DNA from: Pseudomonas poae
GTDB taxonomy: Bacteria; Pseudomonadota; Gammaproteobacteria; Pseudomonadales; Pseudomonadaceae
Direction: 5' to 3'
DNA: 64,000 nt
Assembly: GCA_004000515.1 (NCBI GenBank)
Contig: CP034537.1
Coordinates: 6,276,001 to 6,340,000 of the forward strand
Part shown: positions 1 to 8,670 of the stretch, piece by piece
How the letters are laid out: the number at the start of each line of letters is the position of its first letter
Numbering within the stretch: position 1 is the first letter of the stretch
Made by a program: the position numbers and the translations under genes
The notes under the pieces: model-generated
What the model was told of the DNA's origin: nothing
The model's input: only the letters and a program-made list of their open reading frames with translations
Database searches by the model: none

Positions 1-141
1 CTACGAGCGAGCCGCTCTTTCGCGAGGAATCTACAGTTGTCGTTGCGCAAGGTCAATTTGCCATCACTCAACAGATGTACTGCTCAGCCACCAAACGTGG
101 ACGGAATGCCAATTCTGCATGACTTGCGTGCCCCCGCCGCG

Positions 142-902
142 TCACGGTTGTTTTGCGTCCTTATGCCTGAGGATCAGACGCGTACGGTCATGCCAAGGGC
201 CGCCGCAGACAATTATCTCTGACGGCCTGCCGTATAGGTGGTGCAGCAGGAAAGGGCCAGGTCCGAAAACTCCTGAATCCTCACCAGGCAGTGACGGGTC
301 GGTGCCAAGGTAAATGCCAGCGTGGTTCGGGTGAGCAGTCCGGCCAACCTGCATAACGATCATGTCACCGCGCTGCGGGCGATCAACACGCACGAAGCCG
401 GCTGCCTCGTAGTGCTGCTCGTACAAGCTCGCGTTCTCCGCGCTCTCCCACCAGCCATCGGTGCGCTGGAAGGCCTCGAACTCAAGCCCCACTCGCGCTG
501 ATACCAGTCGGCGCAGGCCTGCCAGCAGTCCCAGGCGCCGTGCACGAACGGGCGCTTGAGCAGCGGCGTACGGCCGGTCGGTGTGATCGTGCGTAGGTCG
601 CCCTCGGGCCAGCTCAGGATGTGCCAGGGCAATGCCGTGGCCTCGCACATGGCAAGGTCATGCGGCGACGGCCTGCTGGTGGCGTCCGGGTGTGAGTGAA
701 CGATGCCGATCACTTCGCCCAAGTCTTCAGCCGCGGCGTAGTCCTCGGGATCAAGCCTGAACTCTTCGTTCGGCTCCGTTGCGATGTTCCGGCACGGGAA
801 ATACTTCTGCTTGCGCCCGGTGGCGAGCAGCAGGCCGCAACATTCTTTTGGATACTGGGCCGCCGCGTGCGCCCGGATAGCCGCAATGATGTGCTTGCGC
901 AT
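142..902 (-). CDS. Tail assembly protein, lambda gpK-like (frameshifted)
   Basis: Two-domain phage tail-tip enzyme. The N-terminal half has a JAB/MPN metallopeptidase signature (VHSHPD followed by SPHDL) and the second half an NlpC/P60 cysteine peptidase (GAWDCWQACADWYQREWG, later HPNHAGIYLG). Such proteins act during tail-tip assembly or peptidoglycan passage. The two halves lie in different frames; the break falls at a run of four C on the plus strand (487-490, GGGG on the coding strand). One extra G restores REWGLEFEAF and a 253-residue protein, the usual size. Start at 902 overlaps the gpL stop. Downstream (1-141) I see no gene; gpI/gpJ should lie beyond the window. Either sequencing error or a disabled tail gene. 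Confidence 0.85.
151..177. repeat. 27-bp imperfect repeat, copy A (end of gpK gene)
   Basis: Matches 9200-9226 at 25 of 27 positions and covers the last codons of the gpK-like gene. A shared CCGCGTCA lies just to the left of both copies, with 6 versus 9 intervening bases. See the finding on repeated gene ends. Confidence 0.6.
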
Positions 903-904
903 GG

Positions 905-1657
905 TCAGCTCCGGGCAATCAGGGAAACGGCGGGGAATCCACCGAAGGACAGTTCGTTGTTCTCGCCGAAGCGCAACTTGCAAGACAACAAGCAGCCTTT
1001 GCACTGGTCAAGCGCCGGATCGTCCGTGGGATTGTCCTCGTCATCGAACATGGCCGCGCCGGTGTAGCCGCAATCTGGCCCACGGTACCCATTGGTCATG
1101 GCCCAGTGACAGAACGTTGTCATCTGCCGGCCTGGCAAACCGTGGTTATCGATCTCTCCAGGGGACGACAGCTCCCAAACCACCGCCTCGCCGTCCTCGC
1201 TGGTTTTCTGGTCGATGTACCAGTTTTCCAGCGCCTCCTGGGTCGGGTCGGCAGTTGGGTTGCCATCGGGGAAGTTCGCCGCGTCCAGGTACTGGGCCAG
1301 CGTCTCACGGACAGTCAGCTTGAACTTGAGCATGTCCTCAAAGGCCAGGCACAGCGCTGTGACGCGACCGTTGACGTTGCCTGCGGCAAAGGTTGGCCGA
1401 GAGGCGGTGCCGTCGCTGCTCGAGGAAATACCCTCAATCTGCACCGGCCAGGCCGCGTACTCCTGGCCCTGCCAGATAATCGACTTGGCGGGCAGGTCCT
1501 CTTCCGAACCCTCATAGGCCAGCAATTCCTCTGGCGTGTGCGGGATGGCGTGACCGTGGAAGCGCAGGTAATCCGCGCCGTACTCGGTGCCGTCAATTTC
1601 GAACAGGCGAATCTCGCCGCCGGGCTCCAGTTTCTGGATGTCCGTGATCAGTGCCAT
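905..1657 (-). CDS. Minor tail protein L
   Basis: 250 residues, matching lambda gpL in length and position between gpM and gpK. Four cysteines in the C-terminal third (TTFCHW, PDCGYTG, QCKGCLLSC) fit the iron-sulfur-binding domain known for gpL. Start ATG at 1657 follows the gpM gene by about 10 bases and the stop abuts the gpK start, so the three are co-translated. Tail-tip component; family assignment rests on the cysteine pattern and gene order. Confidence 0.88.
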   Translation of the reverse strand: MALITDIQKLEPGGEIRLFEIDGTEYGADYLRFHGHAIPHTPEELLAYEGSEEDLPAKSIIWQGQEYAAWPVQIEGISSSSDGTASRPTFAAGNVNGRVTALCLAFEDMLKFKLTVRETLAQYLDAANFPDGNPTADPTQEALENWYIDQKTSEDGEAVVWELSSPGEIDNHGLPGRQMTTFCHWAMTNGYRGPDCGYTGAAMFDDEDNPTDDPALDQCKGCLLSCKLRFGENNELSFGGFPAVSLIARS

Positions 1658-1668
1658 GTGCGGTTATC

Positions 1669-2007
1669 TCAGGGATGAAAGGTTTGCTGGAAAGTCGCAG
1701 TGATGGCGTAGACCTGGCCGCCGCGGTGCACTGGCTTGTAGCCGTTGCACTTGTAGAGGCCAAGCTCACCCAGGGGCGGCTCCCAGAGGAAGCCCTTCGC
1801 CCCTTTGTGCCGGTCGAGGAAGGCCATGATGTCCTTGATACGCCCCTTCAAACCGGTAAAGGTCACCGGCCATGATTGCGACCGGTTGTTGAGGCCATCC
1901 TCGACCGACTGCTCGTAGCCATCGCCAAACTGCTTGGAGCGAACGCGCTGGGTGATATCACCTTCTGCGCCCTTCTCTGTCGCCCAGGTGAATCGTTCGA
2001 TAGCCAT
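1669..2007 (-). CDS. Minor tail protein M
   Basis: 112 residues, typical of phage minor tail protein (lambda gpM family). Recognisable features are the central KQFGDGYEQ stretch, GRIKDIMAFLDRHKGAKGFLW and the C-terminal ITATFQQTFHP. Its ATG overlaps the tape-measure stop (ATGA on the minus strand), so translation is probably coupled. gpM joins gpL and gpH in the tail-tip complex. Confidence 0.88.
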   Translation of the reverse strand: MAIERFTWATEKGAEGDITQRVRSKQFGDGYEQSVEDGLNNRSQSWPVTFTGLKGRIKDIMAFLDRHKGAKGFLWEPPLGELGLYKCNGYKPVHRGGQVYAITATFQQTFHP

Positions 2008-5000
2008 CAGCGCCCCTTAATTGCTTTGTTGATGACGCCGCCCTGGCCCATGTCCTTGTTGCGCATCTGTTGGTACTTCTGCTCAACGAACGCGGCCAGT
2101 TCCTTGCCGAACAGGTCATAGCCTGGAGCATCAGCCGAGGACGAGGCGTTACCTTCGCCATCGATGTGCACCTCGACATTGATCTGCGTTGATCCAGATC
2201 CGCCGCCAGCAGCCATAACCCCAAGCTTGCCACTGGATGTGCGGGTCAGCGGCATGATCGCCTCTTCCCCTGCCTCGCCCATAACCCCTGTCTTGCCGTT
2301 GGCCATGCCAAAAGCCGTGGGCTTGCTGACGATGGAGTTGGTGAAGGCACCGCCGTCGGCAAACATCTGCACACCGCCCGACCATGCGCCGCCCAAAGCC
2401 TGTGGGAAGTAGGTGTTGGAGTAGCCGGCCGAAGAGGCGCCGAGGTTTGACGATGTAGCCCCAGCAGATCCAGCCGCCAAACCATTGCCACCACCGGCAG
2501 CGCTGCCGCCGAGGTAACTTGCCGCAGCGCCCACCAGACTGCCCAGCAACGCCGAGCTGGCCTGACGGGTAGCGATACGTGCCATGTCAGCCAGGATCGA
2601 CTTGGTAAAATCTGCAAATGACAGCTTCCCAGTCATGGCGAAGTTGACGATCGAGTCCTCCATGGAACTGAAGGCGTTACCGAACAGGCTCTTGGTCTGG
2701 CCGGCGATGTTGCTCGCCGAATCCAGGTAGTTGTCCCAGGCAGCCGTCGCGCCCTTCGTCCAGTCGCCCTGGGCATTCTCCACATCCGCATAGTTCTGCC
2801 GGATTTGATCGGTTGCTGCTTTGTTGGCATCGGCAAGCGCCTGCGATTTTCGGGCGAACTCCTCTTCCGACATATTGCGCGACGGGTCGGACTTCTGGTT
2901 GGCCAACTCCAGCGACTGCTGAGCAAACCGGTCTTGCTGGCTATTCAGTTCGCCGCTGAGCGCGTTTTGGCGATCGCCCTGCCCCACGCCGAGCACCGCG
3001 CGCTGGCCCGCCAGTTCCAAAGCCCGCTGTTGCTGCCCCAGCGCCTGCACGTAAGTGCTGATCGCCCGCTCCTGTTTGGCAAGGCGGCCGGTCTCGTTGG
3101 TCGCCAGTACCTCAAGCTGGCTATCCGCATCCTTCTGCGCCTTGACCATTCCTGCGCGCGCGTCGGCGATCTTCTGGTCCAACTGAATGCTTTGAGCGGC
3201 CGTAGTAGTCTTCTTGCCCTTGGCGGCCTCCAGTGCGGTAATCTCATCCTCGTAAGCCGCCGTGGTTTGGTCGAGTTGGTTGCCGATCAGCGCCTGGCGC
3301 CGCAGCAGATAGTCTTCCTCGGACAGCAGGCCGGCCTTCTGCGCCGCGTCCAGTTCCTTCTGGTAGTTTTTGTAGGTGTCGGTGATGGCCGCCAGTTCGT
3401 TCTTGGCGTCGTTGAAGCTGGTCAGGTCGACCTGCGTGCCGGCGGCTTTCGGGTCTTTATTCTTGTCCTGGAGCCCCTTCAGTAGCGTGTCATAGGCGCC
3501 GCCGGAGAACTTACTGCCGTCGTAAATTACACCATCGAGCAGCGGAGACTTCTGGCCTGTTTTCTCCGCGTTCTCGTACAGTGTTCTGAACTGCTGATTC
3601 AGCTTGTCCTGAGCAGCCTTACGCTTGTTCAGCGGATTTATGTTGTCGAGCTGAGCATCCAGAGCTTTCTGAGCCTCAATAGCCTTCTGGTTCGCGTCAG
3701 TGTTTTCACCGGTGGCGATTGCCAGATTGGAGCTGGCCGCCTGCCTGGCTTTCAGGCCTGCAAGTTTCTTTTCTAGAGCCTCGGTCGAGTCGTCATGCTC
3801 CCCGGTGCCCAGGCCCAGTGCGGTGTTGAGCGAGCTGAGTCCATTGGAAATGGCACCAGCCACCCCTCCGCCTTTGCGCGTGTCCAGCACCCGCTGCGTG
3901 ATCTCGATCTGCTTGGCCAGGTCGGGAAAAATCTCCGACCGGACTTCGGCGTACGCGCCTTTGATAGCGGTCTTGATGTTGTCCCAGTCGCGCTCTACGT
4001 CAGATAGCGACTCGCGATAGGTCTTCAGCCGCGTAAGTGCGGCCTGATTCAGGTCTTCGCTGAGCACATCCAGCGCGCGCTGACTGTCGCCTTGGTCGTC
4101 CAGCCCCTTGATCACCTGGTACTGCTCGAGTGTCAGAAGTCCATACTGGCTGCTGATCTTGCCTGCCGCCTCGGTGGCCGTCTCGCCGGCAGTGGCAAAG
4201 GACTTGGCAAGTTCGCCGGCGCCCTGCCCAGTTACTTCACTCACGGCAGCTGCAGCTTCGGCCAGATTGCGCATCTGCGTGCCGCTGGTAGCTGCTCCGG
4301 ATGCAAGCGAAACAACTGCCTCGCGCGCGCCGGTCAGGTTGCCGGTGACGCGCCCAGCGCCGTCGGCCATGTCCTTCAGGCTGGCGATGGTCTGCCCGGC
4401 ACCATTCGTACCGCCATTGATCGCGGCATTGAACTCGCGTGCCTGCTTCATTGCATCGAAGTATGCGTAGCCCAGCGAACCGATTACGGCGACCAGCAGG
4501 CCGGCCGGGATCAGCATACCTGCCAGGTTTTTCGCCGACTCACCGGCGCCAGCACCCAGCTGAGCGATCGCACGCGCCCCGCTGCCCAGATCACCCGCCT
4601 GGATGGCGTTGGCGAGCTGCATTACGTTTTCCTGAGCTTGGCGGGTGCCGAGCTTTAGCTTGTCGAAAGCTCCCGCAGCATCCGTCAGCCCTGCCCGATC
4701 TTTCCCAATCTTTGCCAGGGCCTCGTTATAACGCTCGGCGTCAATTTGACCAGACTTGTGCAGATCGTTGAGGGCTTTCTCTTGGGCCTCCAGCTTAGCC
4801 AGCTTGGCGGTCACCGGGTCAATCCCGTTGACGGTACGCTTCAGCGCCTCAATCTGACGATTTTCCGCTTCGATCAGCTTCTGCTTCTGCGACAGCTCTT
4901 TGGCTTCGGCCTTCTCGATCTTGTCATAAGCTCGGCCCAGTTGATCTTGGTACTTCGCCTGCTCTTCAATGGTGACAAGGCCGCCTTTGCGCGCGCGCTC

Positions 5001-5354
5001 AAGCAAGCCTTCCGCCTGAATCAGCGACTCCATGCTGGTAATGTTGCCGGTCATAGCTCGATCGAGCTGGCCGATTACATTTATCTCAGCAACAGCGCTG
5101 TCGGCCGCCTTGCGGCTTGCTCCGGACCGCCGATCTATTGCGGCAGTCGACTTTTCAACGCCCTGAGCTACTTCGCTCTCTGCTTGGGTGATCTTCTTCC
5201 CGGTGTTGGCCAAGCCTTCTCCGGACTTGCCTAGTTCGTCAATTGCCTTCTGTGCGCCCTCGGCCGAGTCGACGAGCTTGTCCAGGTCGTCAGCAGCCTT
5301 CGCTGCCTGTGAGGACTCAACGGAAATGCCGAGGGAGGCGAAGTTAGTGCTCAT
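2007..5354 (-). CDS. Tail tape measure protein (gpH-like)
   Basis: 1115 residues, by far the longest gene, in the expected position upstream of gpM. The N-terminal 250 residues are alpha-helical and rich in Ala/Gln/Glu, followed by a hydrophobic segment near residues 270-300 (LAGMLIPAGLLVAVIGSLGY), another long helical part and a Gly/Ser/Ala-rich C-terminal region with GEAGEEAIMPLTR, a motif common in lambda-type tape measure proteins. Its length sets tail length. The frame is intact over 3.3 kb. ATG at 5354 is preceded by TCTCCGGG-like sequence on the minus strand (cccggagaa). Confidence 0.93.
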   Translation of the reverse strand: MSTNFASLGISVESSQAAKAADDLDKLVDSAEGAQKAIDELGKSGEGLANTGKKITQAESEVAQGVEKSTAAIDRRSGASRKAADSAVAEINVIGQLDRAMTGNITSMESLIQAEGLLERARKGGLVTIEEQAKYQDQLGRAYDKIEKAEAKELSQKQKLIEAENRQIEALKRTVNGIDPVTAKLAKLEAQEKALNDLHKSGQIDAERYNEALAKIGKDRAGLTDAAGAFDKLKLGTRQAQENVMQLANAIQAGDLGSGARAIAQLGAGAGESAKNLAGMLIPAGLLVAVIGSLGYAYFDAMKQAREFNAAINGGTNGAGQTIASLKDMADGAGRVTGNLTGAREAVVSLASGAATSGTQMRNLAEAAAAVSEVTGQGAGELAKSFATAGETATEAAGKISSQYGLLTLEQYQVIKGLDDQGDSQRALDVLSEDLNQAALTRLKTYRESLSDVERDWDNIKTAIKGAYAEVRSEIFPDLAKQIEITQRVLDTRKGGGVAGAISNGLSSLNTALGLGTGEHDDSTEALEKKLAGLKARQAASSNLAIATGENTDANQKAIEAQKALDAQLDNINPLNKRKAAQDKLNQQFRTLYENAEKTGQKSPLLDGVIYDGSKFSGGAYDTLLKGLQDKNKDPKAAGTQVDLTSFNDAKNELAAITDTYKNYQKELDAAQKAGLLSEEDYLLRRQALIGNQLDQTTAAYEDEITALEAAKGKKTTTAAQSIQLDQKIADARAGMVKAQKDADSQLEVLATNETGRLAKQERAISTYVQALGQQQRALELAGQRAVLGVGQGDRQNALSGELNSQQDRFAQQSLELANQKSDPSRNMSEEEFARKSQALADANKAATDQIRQNYADVENAQGDWTKGATAAWDNYLDSASNIAGQTKSLFGNAFSSMEDSIVNFAMTGKLSFADFTKSILADMARIATRQASSALLGSLVGAAASYLGGSAAGGGNGLAAGSAGATSSNLGASSAGYSNTYFPQALGGAWSGGVQMFADGGAFTNSIVSKPTAFGMANGKTGVMGEAGEEAIMPLTRTSSGKLGVMAAGGGSGSTQINVEVHIDGEGNASSSADAPGYDLFGKELAAFVEQKYQQMRNKDMGQGGVINKAIKGR

Positions 5355-5371
5355 CAGTTTTCTCCGGGCAA

Positions 5372-5396
5372 TAAAAAACCCGCTCGATGGCGGGCT
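5372..5396 (-). terminator. Intrinsic terminator, minus strand
   Basis: Stem CCCGC (5379-5383) with GCGGG (5390-5394); on the minus strand the hairpin runs into six U (plus-strand A run 5373-5378). It lies between the lipoprotein gene and the tape measure gene, so late transcripts must read through or start again here. Confidence 0.7.
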
Positions 5397-5418
5397 TGTT
5401 TGAACATTGGTTCGGCGG

Positions 5419-5748
5419 CTATTTCTTCAAGCTGGCGTTCTTCTCAGCAAGCTGGCAGGTGGTGTTGATATCTGCCTGGCTCTCAGCGGTGAATTTTGCG
5501 ACTGGGTACAGGCCAATCCCCTCAACAACATACATTGCGAACCCACCATATCCCCCTGCGCGGTTCTTCGCGTTCACTTCACCGCAGACCACAACCTCAT
5601 CACCCACTCGATAGACTTTCTCATTTCTGAACTGCGCAGAGTCCGCATCAAATAGGTTCCTCTTTACCTCTTCCCTTGCCTGCTTGACATCGCCGCTACC
5701 ACACCCCGCCAGCGCCAAGAGCGCCAAAGCCCCCACGAACAGCTTCAT
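5419..5748 (-). CDS. Small lipoprotein (moron)
   Basis: 109 residues. Start chosen at ATG 5748, which opens a lipoprotein signal peptide: MKLF, hydrophobic core, lipobox LALAGC, cleavage before Cys16. The mature part is short and soluble with two further cysteines (VVVCGEV, INTTCQL). The signal peptide is nearly the same as that of the next gene upstream although the codons differ. Its position inside the tail operon is unusual; envelope-located phage lipoproteins are often superinfection-exclusion factors, but that role here is inference. Confidence 0.75.
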   Translation of the reverse strand: MKLFVGALALLALAGCGSGDVKQAREEVKRNLFDADSAQFRNEKVYRVGDEVVVCGEVNAKNRAGGYGGFAMYVVEGIGLYPVAKFTAESQADINTTCQLAEKNASLKK

Positions 5749-5769
5749 ATCACCCCCTCGCCGAAACAC

Positions 5770-6192
5770 TTAGAAGCTGCTCGGCTGCACGGATATTGAC
5801 CCGCCGCCAGCAGGGAGGAAAACCCTGAATTTCTTTTGCTGGCCCTGCTTCAAAACCACTGACGTTTCCATTCGCTCGGGGTTCGCCGCGCAAAGTGCTG
5901 AACCATCCAATGCGGCGCCTAACAACCACTCACCGGAAGGGACTTGGAAGACAGCTTTCTCGCCGGTGTCCAGCTTTGCCACGGGAGCACCATTTAGGAA
6001 GATGGTCGCGAAGCAACCGCCGCCGAGAAACCCTGTGTCTCTCGTCACGATTAGCGAACTACCGCCAGGCACTGGCTTTTGGTAGCCGCTTACTCTTTCG
6101 GGTGGCGCTAAGCGCGCCTTTTCGGACGGAACTGGAGAAGTCGCACAACCAGCCAGCAACGCTACCGCAAGCGCACCTACGAATAATTTCAT
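5770..6192 (-). CDS. Small lipoprotein (moron)
   Basis: 140 residues with signal peptide MKLFVGALAVALLAGC (lipobox LLAGC). The mature part contains GGGCFATIFLNGAPVAKL and a VPSGEWLLGA stretch, resembling small beta-rich DUF-type lipoproteins. Separated by about 20 bases from the related lipoprotein downstream. Belongs to the accessory island between gpT and the tape measure gene. Function unknown. Confidence 0.75.
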   Translation of the reverse strand: MKLFVGALAVALLAGCATSPVPSEKARLAPPERVSGYQKPVPGGSSLIVTRDTGFLGGGCFATIFLNGAPVAKLDTGEKAVFQVPSGEWLLGAALDGSALCAANPERMETSVVLKQGQQKKFRVFLPAGGGSISVQPSSF

Positions 6193-6245
6193 GTCGTTCC
6201 CTCGTTGATATATCGAGAGACTTTATCACCAACAAGGGAGCAACA

Positions 6246-6266
6246 CGAAAGCCCGCATGGGCGGGG
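6246..6266 (-). terminator. Possible weak terminator, minus strand
   Basis: GCCCGC (6251-6256) pairs with GCGGGG-type sequence at 6261-6266; only three U follow on the minus strand. It would end the antirepressor transcript before the lipoprotein genes. Confidence 0.35.
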
Positions 6267-6287
6267 TTCTTCGGGTTGGCGGGAGGG

Positions 6288-6785
6288 TTACGCTACGTCG
6301 AGCTGCAGTGTCAGTTGAAGCTGCTCCAGCAAATGCTCGACGCGTCGCTCAAGCACAGGCTTTTGCCAGCGCCATGCTGCCAGCCCTTTCCCTTGGGCGC
6401 TGGCGAGTTTTTCACGCTCGTCCAATATTCGACATGCTCCTTCGTACTCTTGGCGAATCCCGATATCCCCATGCAACAGCGTATCAATCTGAACATCACA
6501 CCAAACGGCGAAGTCGGCAGAAAGCCAGCGCGCGAACGCAACGGCCAGCTTTGGATGAATCCAAGTACCGCCGCCGCGATCCGCACGAGCCCGGCTGGTT
6601 TTTACATACGGGATTTCCCCGCATGTACGCGCCATCGCCTTCAGATACTCGATCGTCTCCGGGAGTCGAAGCCATTCATTTGGCAACTTCCCGAATTGCT
6701 TGGCCGCCTGCGTGGCGTTAATCCAGCCGCCACCATTAAAGGCGACAGCATGGCCGTGAAAATCAAACGGGATAATGTTGCTCAT
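6288..6785 (-). CDS. KilA-N domain protein, putative second antirepressor
   Basis: 165 residues. After the leader SNIIPFDFHGHAV comes a KilA-N DNA-binding fold (GGWINATQAAKQFGKLPNEW, later TWIHPKLAVAFARWLS). KilA-N proteins are phage antirepressors or transcription regulators. The leader is shared with the Bro-N antirepressor two genes upstream (SNVIPFDFRGNSV), suggesting domain swapping behind a conserved N-terminus. Start overlaps the stop of the preceding gene (ATGA). Confidence 0.85.
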   Translation of the reverse strand: MSNIIPFDFHGHAVAFNGGGWINATQAAKQFGKLPNEWLRLPETIEYLKAMARTCGEIPYVKTSRARADRGGGTWIHPKLAVAFARWLSADFAVWCDVQIDTLLHGDIGIRQEYEGACRILDEREKLASAQGKGLAAWRWQKPVLERRVEHLLEQLQLTLQLDVA

Positions 6786-7000
6786 GCTGTCTTCCTCACT
6801 TCAATCGACGCGACCACATTTGGATTGAAGCCGTCCAGTGGCATCAGACTTTTCTCGCTGACCGAGTAGCGCTTGCCCTCGACCAGCATCAGCCAGGTTT
6901 CTTCGATCTTGCGGACCAACTGGCCGGAGCGCCCGACCAGATTTGGCCGCTCCGGGGAAAGGATCAGAGCGCGACCGCCAGCTTTCAGAGTGAAGTTCAT
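6782..7000 (-). CDS. Hypothetical protein between antirepressor genes
   Basis: 72 residues, not recognised. Its start overlaps the stop of the antirepressor reading frame and its stop overlaps the KilA-N start, so the three are translationally coupled. Sequence suggests a small beta-rich protein (GGRALILSPERPNLVGRSGQ, TWLMLVEGKRYSV). Role in the antirepressor switch is inferred only from the coupling. Confidence 0.7.
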   Translation of the reverse strand: MNFTLKAGGRALILSPERPNLVGRSGQLVRKIEETWLMLVEGKRYSVSEKSLMPLDGFNPNVVASIEVRKTA

Positions 7001-7915
7001 GCTGCCTCTCCCGAATCAACCGCATAGCGGTGCGGATCTTCAACGACACGATTCAGCCCGCTGACGAAGCTGCTGATACCGCTCAGCTTATTGCGGTAGG
7101 TCGCCAACTCCCACTGGGCGGCATCGACAACGTAACCGGCCCGCTGAAGCTCGAAGATGATCAGTTCGCAAAGCGAGTCGTGGTGGTAGCCAACGTCCTC
7201 AAGCCGAACATCCAGCCATGCGCGACCATCGCCCCGATCCGTCAGCATCCCCTGGCGGCGACCAGCAAGTGCTTGGATCGGGAAATGAATGTTCAACCGC
7301 TCCGATTTTTGGTTCGCGTGGGAGGTACTCGCCTTCGAGCACCACATAAGCGGCGATGAAGTTACGTGCGGAGTCCAGTTGATCGGCTGGAATGTCCGCT
7401 GCCGACCGAACACCGAATGCTGCGTGGGTTTGAGCCCAGATCTTTGCGGTAGCGCGGCGCTGAACTGGAGCAGGGAGATTGGATACCTTCCCCTTTACCA
7501 CGGCACCCAGCATATGAAATCCGTCGGTCCCGATTGTTTGGCCTACGAGGGTTTCCATCTTCCCATCGTGATCTCGGTAGCTTCCTTGCTTGCGAATCGA
7601 GGGAAGAACCTCAGAAGTTACCCACTTGCGAAACTGCTTAGCCTCCTTTTTCTTACTACGAAGGATCGCTGCATAGAGGCCGGATTCATTGATGGCGAGC
7701 ATCTTTTGCGTGCCGCCAAGGGTACTCACTGGGTGAGTACCCTTTTCATCTTCATCAAGATTGCGACACATGTTGAAGGAGTCGCGATACTCAAGCAGAG
7801 ACGAGATATCGGAAGCCACAAACCATGGCTCACCATTGATCGTGACTGCACGGACGCTGTTCCCGCGAAAGTCGAAAGGGATGACATTGGATGTGGCTGT
7901 GCTAATATCGCTCAT
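6997..7915 (-). CDS. Bro-N antirepressor, Ant-like (frameshifted C-terminus)
   Basis: ATG at 7915 gives an N-terminal leader SNVIPFDFRGNSV and a Bro-N domain (residues about 15-110: EPWFVASDISSLLEYRD, HPVSTLGGTQKM, WVTSEVLPSIRKQGSY), then an antirepressor C-terminal part. The first frame stops at 7199 after an uncharacteristic tail. A second frame, open from about 7300 to 6997, continues with coding-like sequence (LNIHFPIQALAGRRQGM, GYVVDAAQWELATYRNKL). Removing one A from a run of five (7306-7310) joins them into about 305 residues. Ant proteins inactivate the phage repressor. The downstream frame also has an internal ATG at 7248 but no good ribosome site for it. Confidence 0.75.
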
Positions 7916-7982
7916 GACGATTTCTTCCTGGTAGTTGATCTCGTTACCCGAAACCCCTTGCGCTCGAACGCTTGGGGTTTTT

Positions 7983-8141
7983 TTATGCTTGCTTGATTTG
8001 CCGTTCATCCTTCTGTTTCGCCTCCTCAATAAGCCCTAGAACAACCGCTTGCATGCTATGGAAGCCAGCTTTTGCCTTTCGCTCTACCCAGTCTTTGTGC
8101 TCGTCCGGCAGGCGAAGTTTGAATTGCGCTTTTGGTCTCAA
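7983..8141 (-). CDS. Arc-family ribbon-helix-helix repressor
   Basis: About 52 residues, the size of P22 Arc. The N-terminal FKLRLP strand followed by two helices (KDWVERKAKAG, MQAVVLGLIEEAK) is the Arc/MetJ ribbon-helix-helix layout. I chose TTG at 8141 because GAGGA lies 7 bases before it; a longer start at 8174 would run into the operators. The gene precedes the antirepressor on the same strand, as arc precedes ant in P22, so it probably represses the antirepressor promoter. Confidence 0.75.
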   Translation of the reverse strand: MRPKAQFKLRLPDEHKDWVERKAKAGFHSMQAVVLGLIEEAKQKDERQIKQA

Positions 8142-8157
8142 TGCTAAATCCTCAGAT

Positions 8158-8222
8158 GGACCCAATGGGTGCAAAACAAGTAGAACCCATTGGGTCCGTT
8201 TACGTCAAGACCCATTTGGTCC
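8158..8222. promoter_or_regulatory. Three operator sites between divergent arc- and mnt-like genes
   Basis: Three near-identical palindromic sites: GGACCCAATGGGT at 8158-8170, ACCCATTGGGTCC at 8184-8196 and GACCCATTTGGTCC at 8209-8222, with about 25-26 bp between centres. Consensus GGACC(C/A)AATGGGT. They fill the 92-bp gap between two divergent ribbon-helix-helix genes and very likely bind one or both products. Confidence 0.75.
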
Positions 8223-8233
8223 ATTATTTCAAA

Positions 8234-8593
8234 ATGAATAGAACAGACCCCCAATTCAAGCTTCGGATACCCGTCGTACTCAAGGAAGCCCTTGACGCAA
8301 AGGCGGATGAGAACTCGCGCTCCCTGTCGAATGAGATGCTTAGGCGGCTAGAGATAACGATTGAACTGGATGAGCTGCTAGCCGTCAGTGGCGGCTTTGA
8401 CTATGCCGCCGGAGTTCTGGCCCACTTGATCAAAGAGAACCAGGCGCTTAAATCGGAAAGGGATGAATTCCGATCCCTCGTTAAGAATGATTTTTCAAAG
8501 CTGCTGGATGAGCGGATAGATCTTCTTGAGTCAAGGCTGCTCAGCCTTCCTGACTCTTCCTTCGGGAAATCTGTCGCGAAGACAAAGAAGTAA
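8234..8593 (+). CDS. Mnt/Arc-family repressor with coiled-coil C-terminus
   Basis: 119 residues from ATG 8234. An Arc/Mnt ribbon-helix-helix domain (FKLRIPVVLKEALDAKADEN, RSLSNEMLRRLE) occupies residues 8-45, followed by a helical part with heptad-like repeats (LIKENQALKSERDEFRSL), consistent with a Mnt-like tetramerisation region. It faces away from the Arc-like gene across the triple operator. In P22 immI, Mnt is the plus-oriented repressor of ant; the same role is inferred here. Confidence 0.78.
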   Translation: MNRTDPQFKLRIPVVLKEALDAKADENSRSLSNEMLRRLEITIELDELLAVSGGFDYAAGVLAHLIKENQALKSERDEFRSLVKNDFSKLLDERIDLLESRLLSLPDSSFGKSVAKTKK

Positions 8594-8597
8594 CCCA

Positions 8598-8619
8598 AGC
8601 CCGGCCCGCCGGGCTTTTT
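8598..8619 (+). terminator. Intrinsic terminator after mnt-like gene
   Basis: Perfect 8-bp stem AGCCCGGC/GCCGGGCT (8598-8605 and 8608-8615) with a two-base loop, followed by five T. Ends plus-strand transcription of the mnt-like gene. Confidence 0.85.
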
Positions 8620-8670
8620 AATGCCTGTACGAATCCTCAGTAACACCCGACCATCGGCCAGTAGTAGCCT

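Noticed and set aside
1..141. Short ORFs at the left edge
   Set aside because: No ribosome site and no recognisable sequence; the next real tail gene is outside the window.
8132..8233. Upstream extension of the mnt-like gene
   Set aside because: It would translate the operator repeats; ATG 8234 begins the conserved domain.
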